Part shown: positions 61,816 through 64,000 of the stretch, one piece after another | Numbering within the stretch: position 1 is the first letter of the stretch | Layout: every line of letters begins with the position of its first letter | Source: Haliea sp. | Lineage (GTDB): Bacteria > Pseudomonadota > Gammaproteobacteria > Pseudomonadales > Halieaceae | Assembly (NCBI GenBank): GCA_002692965.1 | Contig: NZNC01000015.1 | Coordinates: forward strand, 124,001 to 188,000 | Reading direction: 5' to 3' | DNA length: 64,000 nucleotides | Program-made: the position numbers and the translations under genes | Notes under the pieces: model-generated | Seen by the model: the letters and a program-made list of their open reading frames with translations, nothing else | Told to the model about the DNA's origin: nothing | The model's database searches: none

Positions 61816-63375
61816 ATGCACGCTGACAGTCTGCGCCAGCAGTCCCTGTACGACACCTTGCGCCGTACCGCGGCGCGACATCCCGACAAGCTGGCCATCC
61901 GGCAGCACGGTGAGAACTGGACCTACCGGGAGTTCAACGACCTCTGTCTGAACCTCGCCGGCGGGCTCGCCGCCCAGGGCGTCGAGCCCGGTGACAGGGT
62001 GGCCATTCTCTCGCGCAACTCAAATGCCTTCGCGGCCCTGCGCTACGCCATCGCTGCCCGCGGTGCGGTGCTGGTACCGGTGAATTTCATGCTCAACGCC
62101 GAGGAGGCCGCGTACATCATCAACCACAGCGGCGCAAAGCTGCTGTTCGTGGGTGACACCGAGGCGGACAAGGCGCTGGCCGCGGCGCGCGAGTGCCCGT
62201 CGGTGGAGAAGTGCTACAGTTTGGCCCTCGGCAGCGCCCCACCCGCCGGCTTCGAGGCGCTGGATGCCCTGGCCGCCGGGCCGGCCCTGACCCAGCGACC
62301 CAGTATCGACAACACTACCCCGGCGCAGATCATCTACACCAGCGGCACCGAGTCCGCGCCGAAGGGCGCTGTGCTCAGCCACGCCGCCGTGCTGTGGCAG
62401 TATGGCAGTATCCTGGCTGACGCCGAAGTGGCCGGCGACGATGTGCTGCTGCACGCCCTGCCCCTTTTCCACTGTGCCCAGCTGGACTGTTTCCTGGGTC
62501 CATCGATTCACGTCGGCGCCAGCAATATCATCACCGCCGACAATCACCCGGACAATCTGCTGAAGCTGCTGGAGGGCGAAGGGGTCACCTCCTTCTTTGC
62601 GCCCCCGACGGTGTGGATCTCGCTCTTGCGGCATCCGGGCTTCGACACTGCCGACCTGTCCGCCCTGCGCAAGGGTTATTACGGCGCTTCCATCATGCCG
62701 GTGGAGATCCTGCGGGAAATCCAGCGGCGCCTGCCTGAACTGCGCCTGTGGAACCTCTACGGTCAGACGGAGATCGCCCCCACGGCAACCATCCTGAAAC
62801 CCGAGGACCAGTTGCGCAAGGCCGGCTCCGCGGGCAGGCCCGTGCTGCATGTGGAAACCCGTGTGGTCAATGACGCCGGCGAAGACGTGGCACCCGGCGA
62901 GATCGGTGAAGTGGTTCACCGCTCACCGCAGCTGCTGACCGAGTACTTCAGGAATCCGGAGAAAACGGCCGAGGCCTTTGCCGGCGGCTGGTTCCACAGT
63001 GGCGACCTGGCGACTGTCGACGAAGAGGGCTACCTGACCATCGTCGACCGCAAGAAAGACATCATCAAGACCGGCGGTGAGAACGTCTCCGGGCGCGAAG
63101 TCGAGGAAGCCATCTACCAGCTGGACTGGGTGGCAGAGGTTGCGGTCATCGGCCTGCCCCACGATCGCTGGGTGGAGGCCGTCACTGCCGTGGTGGTGCC
63201 GAAACCCGACAGCAGCCCTGATGAGGCCGCGGTCATTGCCTTCTGTCACGAACGGCTGGCAGCCTTCAAAGTGCCGAAACGGGTTGTGTTTGCGAGCGAT
63301 CTGCCGCGCAACCCTTCTGGCAAGATTCTGAAACGGGAGTTGCGCCTGGCACACAGCGCGCTTTACCAAAGCTAG
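61816..63375 (+). CDS. Acyl-CoA synthetase (AMP-forming)
   Basis: This 519-residue enzyme has the ATP P-loop IIYTSGTESAPKGAVLSH near residue 172, the region LYGQTEIAPTATIL, the hinge GDLATVDEEGYLTIVDRKKD and the C-terminal Lys in LPRNPSGKILKRELR. The Glu-Ser in the P-loop (TESAPKG) replaces the usual Thr-Gly. It resembles medium- or long-chain FadD-type ligases that activate a carboxylic acid with ATP and CoA. It follows the uncharacterised gene by 47 bases on the same strand. Confidence 0.92.
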   Translation: MHADSLRQQSLYDTLRRTAARHPDKLAIRQHGENWTYREFNDLCLNLAGGLAAQGVEPGDRVAILSRNSNAFAALRYAIAARGAVLVPVNFMLNAEEAAYIINHSGAKLLFVGDTEADKALAAARECPSVEKCYSLALGSAPPAGFEALDALAAGPALTQRPSIDNTTPAQIIYTSGTESAPKGAVLSHAAVLWQYGSILADAEVAGDDVLLHALPLFHCAQLDCFLGPSIHVGASNIITADNHPDNLLKLLEGEGVTSFFAPPTVWISLLRHPGFDTADLSALRKGYYGASIMPVEILREIQRRLPELRLWNLYGQTEIAPTATILKPEDQLRKAGSAGRPVLHVETRVVNDAGEDVAPGEIGEVVHRSPQLLTEYFRNPEKTAEAFAGGWFHSGDLATVDEEGYLTIVDRKKDIIKTGGENVSGREVEEAIYQLDWVAEVAVIGLPHDRWVEAVTAVVVPKPDSSPDEAAVIAFCHERLAAFKVPKRVVFASDLPRNPSGKILKRELRLAHSALYQS

Positions 63376-63377
63376 CC

Positions 63378-63409
63378 CCCCACAAACCGCCAGCACGCGG
63401 CTTGTGGGG
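63378..63409. terminator. Bidirectional terminator hairpin
   Basis: CCCCACAA (63378-63385) pairs with TTGTGGGG (63402-63409), then one mismatch, then CCGC (63387-63390) with GCGG (63397-63400) around a 6-base loop. It lies between the convergent acyl-CoA synthetase and nitronate monooxygenase genes. Confidence 0.65.
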
Positions 63410-63422
63410 CCCCCTTATCCCC

Positions 63423-64000
63423 TCAGGCCACCCAGCCGAGCGCCCGGGTCAAATGCTCCCGGCATTCGGCGACCATTCTTTCAAGCAGCTCGTCACAGCT
63501 GGGGATATCCTGCATCAGGCCGATGCCCAGACCTGCCCAGACCACGCCGTCATCCACCGCACCGGACTCGAGTGCGGCCCGCCCGCGAGCGCCTGCTACC
63601 AGGTGCTGGATGTCCTTGAACTCGCAGCCACCCGGGCGCCGCTCGAGACTGACGACTTCCTCGGATATGGCGTTGCGGAACACGCGCCCGGTATTGCGCA
63701 GCGTGCGAAAGATCAGCAGCGTATCCTTCTCCGTGCCCTGCACCACCGCCCGCTTGATGTTGTCGTGCACCGGCGCCTCCCGCGTCAGCATGAAGCGGGT
63801 ACCCATGTTGACACCCTGAGCGCCCAGGGATAGCGCCGCCGCCATGCCGCGACCATCGGCGATACCACCAGAGGCGATCACGGGAATCTTCAACGCACTG
63901 ACCGCGGCGGGAATCAACACCAGGCCGGGGATATCATCCTCTCCCGGATGCCCCGCGCACTCAAAGCCGTCGATACTCACCACATCCACGCCCTTCTTCT
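63423..64000 (-). CDS. Nitronate monooxygenase family protein, partial
   Basis: The C-terminal 192 or so residues are present and the N-terminus runs past the window end. The fragment has KKGVDVVSIDGFECAGHPG, IPVIASGGIADGRGMAAAL and GAQGVNMGTRFMLTREAP, typical of the FMN-binding TIM barrel of 2-nitropropane dioxygenase/nitronate monooxygenase proteins. Relatives near fatty-acid genes are often annotated as such without known nitronate activity. It converges with the acyl-CoA synthetase gene. Confidence 0.88.
   Translation of the reverse strand, partial: KKGVDVVSIDGFECAGHPGEDDIPGLVLIPAAVSALKIPVIASGGIADGRGMAAALSLGAQGVNMGTRFMLTREAPVHDNIKRAVVQGTEKDTLLIFRTLRNTGRVFRNAISEEVVSLERRPGGCEFKDIQHLVAGARGRAALESGAVDDGVVWAGLGIGLMQDIPSCDELLERMVAECREHLTRALGWVA

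Noticed and set aside
1-64000. CRISPR array, tRNA, rRNA, insertion sequence or prophage
   Set aside because: I saw no regularly spaced repeats, cloverleaf sequences, transposase motifs or phage structural genes.

Overview
The window is GC-rich, gene-dense and reads like the chromosome of a marine or environmental gammaproteobacterium. The mix of families (TonB-dependent receptors with a LEEVVVTAQKRE-type N-terminus, many SDRs, Baeyer-Villiger-type flavoprotein monooxygenases, DUF1254/DUF1214 and DUF3604 proteins, ligand-binding-domain AraC regulators, amidohydrolase_2 pairs) is typical of Halieaceae and neighbouring Cellvibrionales-type lineages. That placement is an inference from gene content. 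I see no rRNA, tRNA, CRISPR array, insertion sequence or phage gene. About 50 protein genes cover nearly all of the window; only one gene-free stretch slightly exceeds 300 bases (4320-4640).

Layout. 1-4319: tail of a thiolase-like gene, then a minus-strand run of two SDRs and an epimerase, and an exported DUF1254/DUF1214 protein. 4641-16346: TonB receptor plus SDR, membrane PQQ dehydrogenase with a divergent LuxR-type regulator, exported DUF3604 protein, SDR, and a split transketolase. 16552-28091: MFS transporter, then a long plus-strand acyl-CoA catabolic run (TetR, DUF1214, SDR, sulfotransferase, luciferase-like oxidoreductase, class III CoA-transferase, two acyl-CoA dehydrogenases, enoyl-CoA hydratase, LysR). 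28140-38008: a 660-residue Baeyer-Villiger-type monooxygenase with PhhB, then a minus-strand group of TonB receptor, Coq4-like protein, D-aminoacylase-type amidohydrolase and MFS transporter, with a divergent TetR gene. 38189-47257: third TonB receptor, AraC regulator, a DegT-fold PLP protein whose Schiff-base lysine is replaced by histidine, acyl-CoA synthetase, enoyl-CoA hydratase and serine hydrolase. 47359-48007: a MntA/HepT toxin-antitoxin pair. 48130-56903: two paralogous amidohydrolases, EthD protein, quinone-reductase-like dehydrogenase, lipocalin-like protein, nitroreductase, SDR, a second monooxygenase and an AraC regulator. 56961-58462: an AbiE toxin-antitoxin pair. 58553-64000: a third monooxygenase, an uncharacterised protein, acyl-CoA synthetase and the start of a nitronate monooxygenase.

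Together the genes suggest uptake through the outer membrane, oxygenation and lactone/ester formation from a cyclic or terpenoid/steroid-like ketone, ring or side-chain hydrolysis, CoA activation and beta-oxidation. The substrate cannot be read from the sequence. The most interesting regulatory signal is a 19-bp AT-rich element (ATTTA-N2-TTA-N4-TAA-WT or close variants) found upstream of at least six separate transcription units, which suggests one dispersed regulon. A perfect FNR/Anr box sits between a monooxygenase gene and a divergent gene of unknown function.
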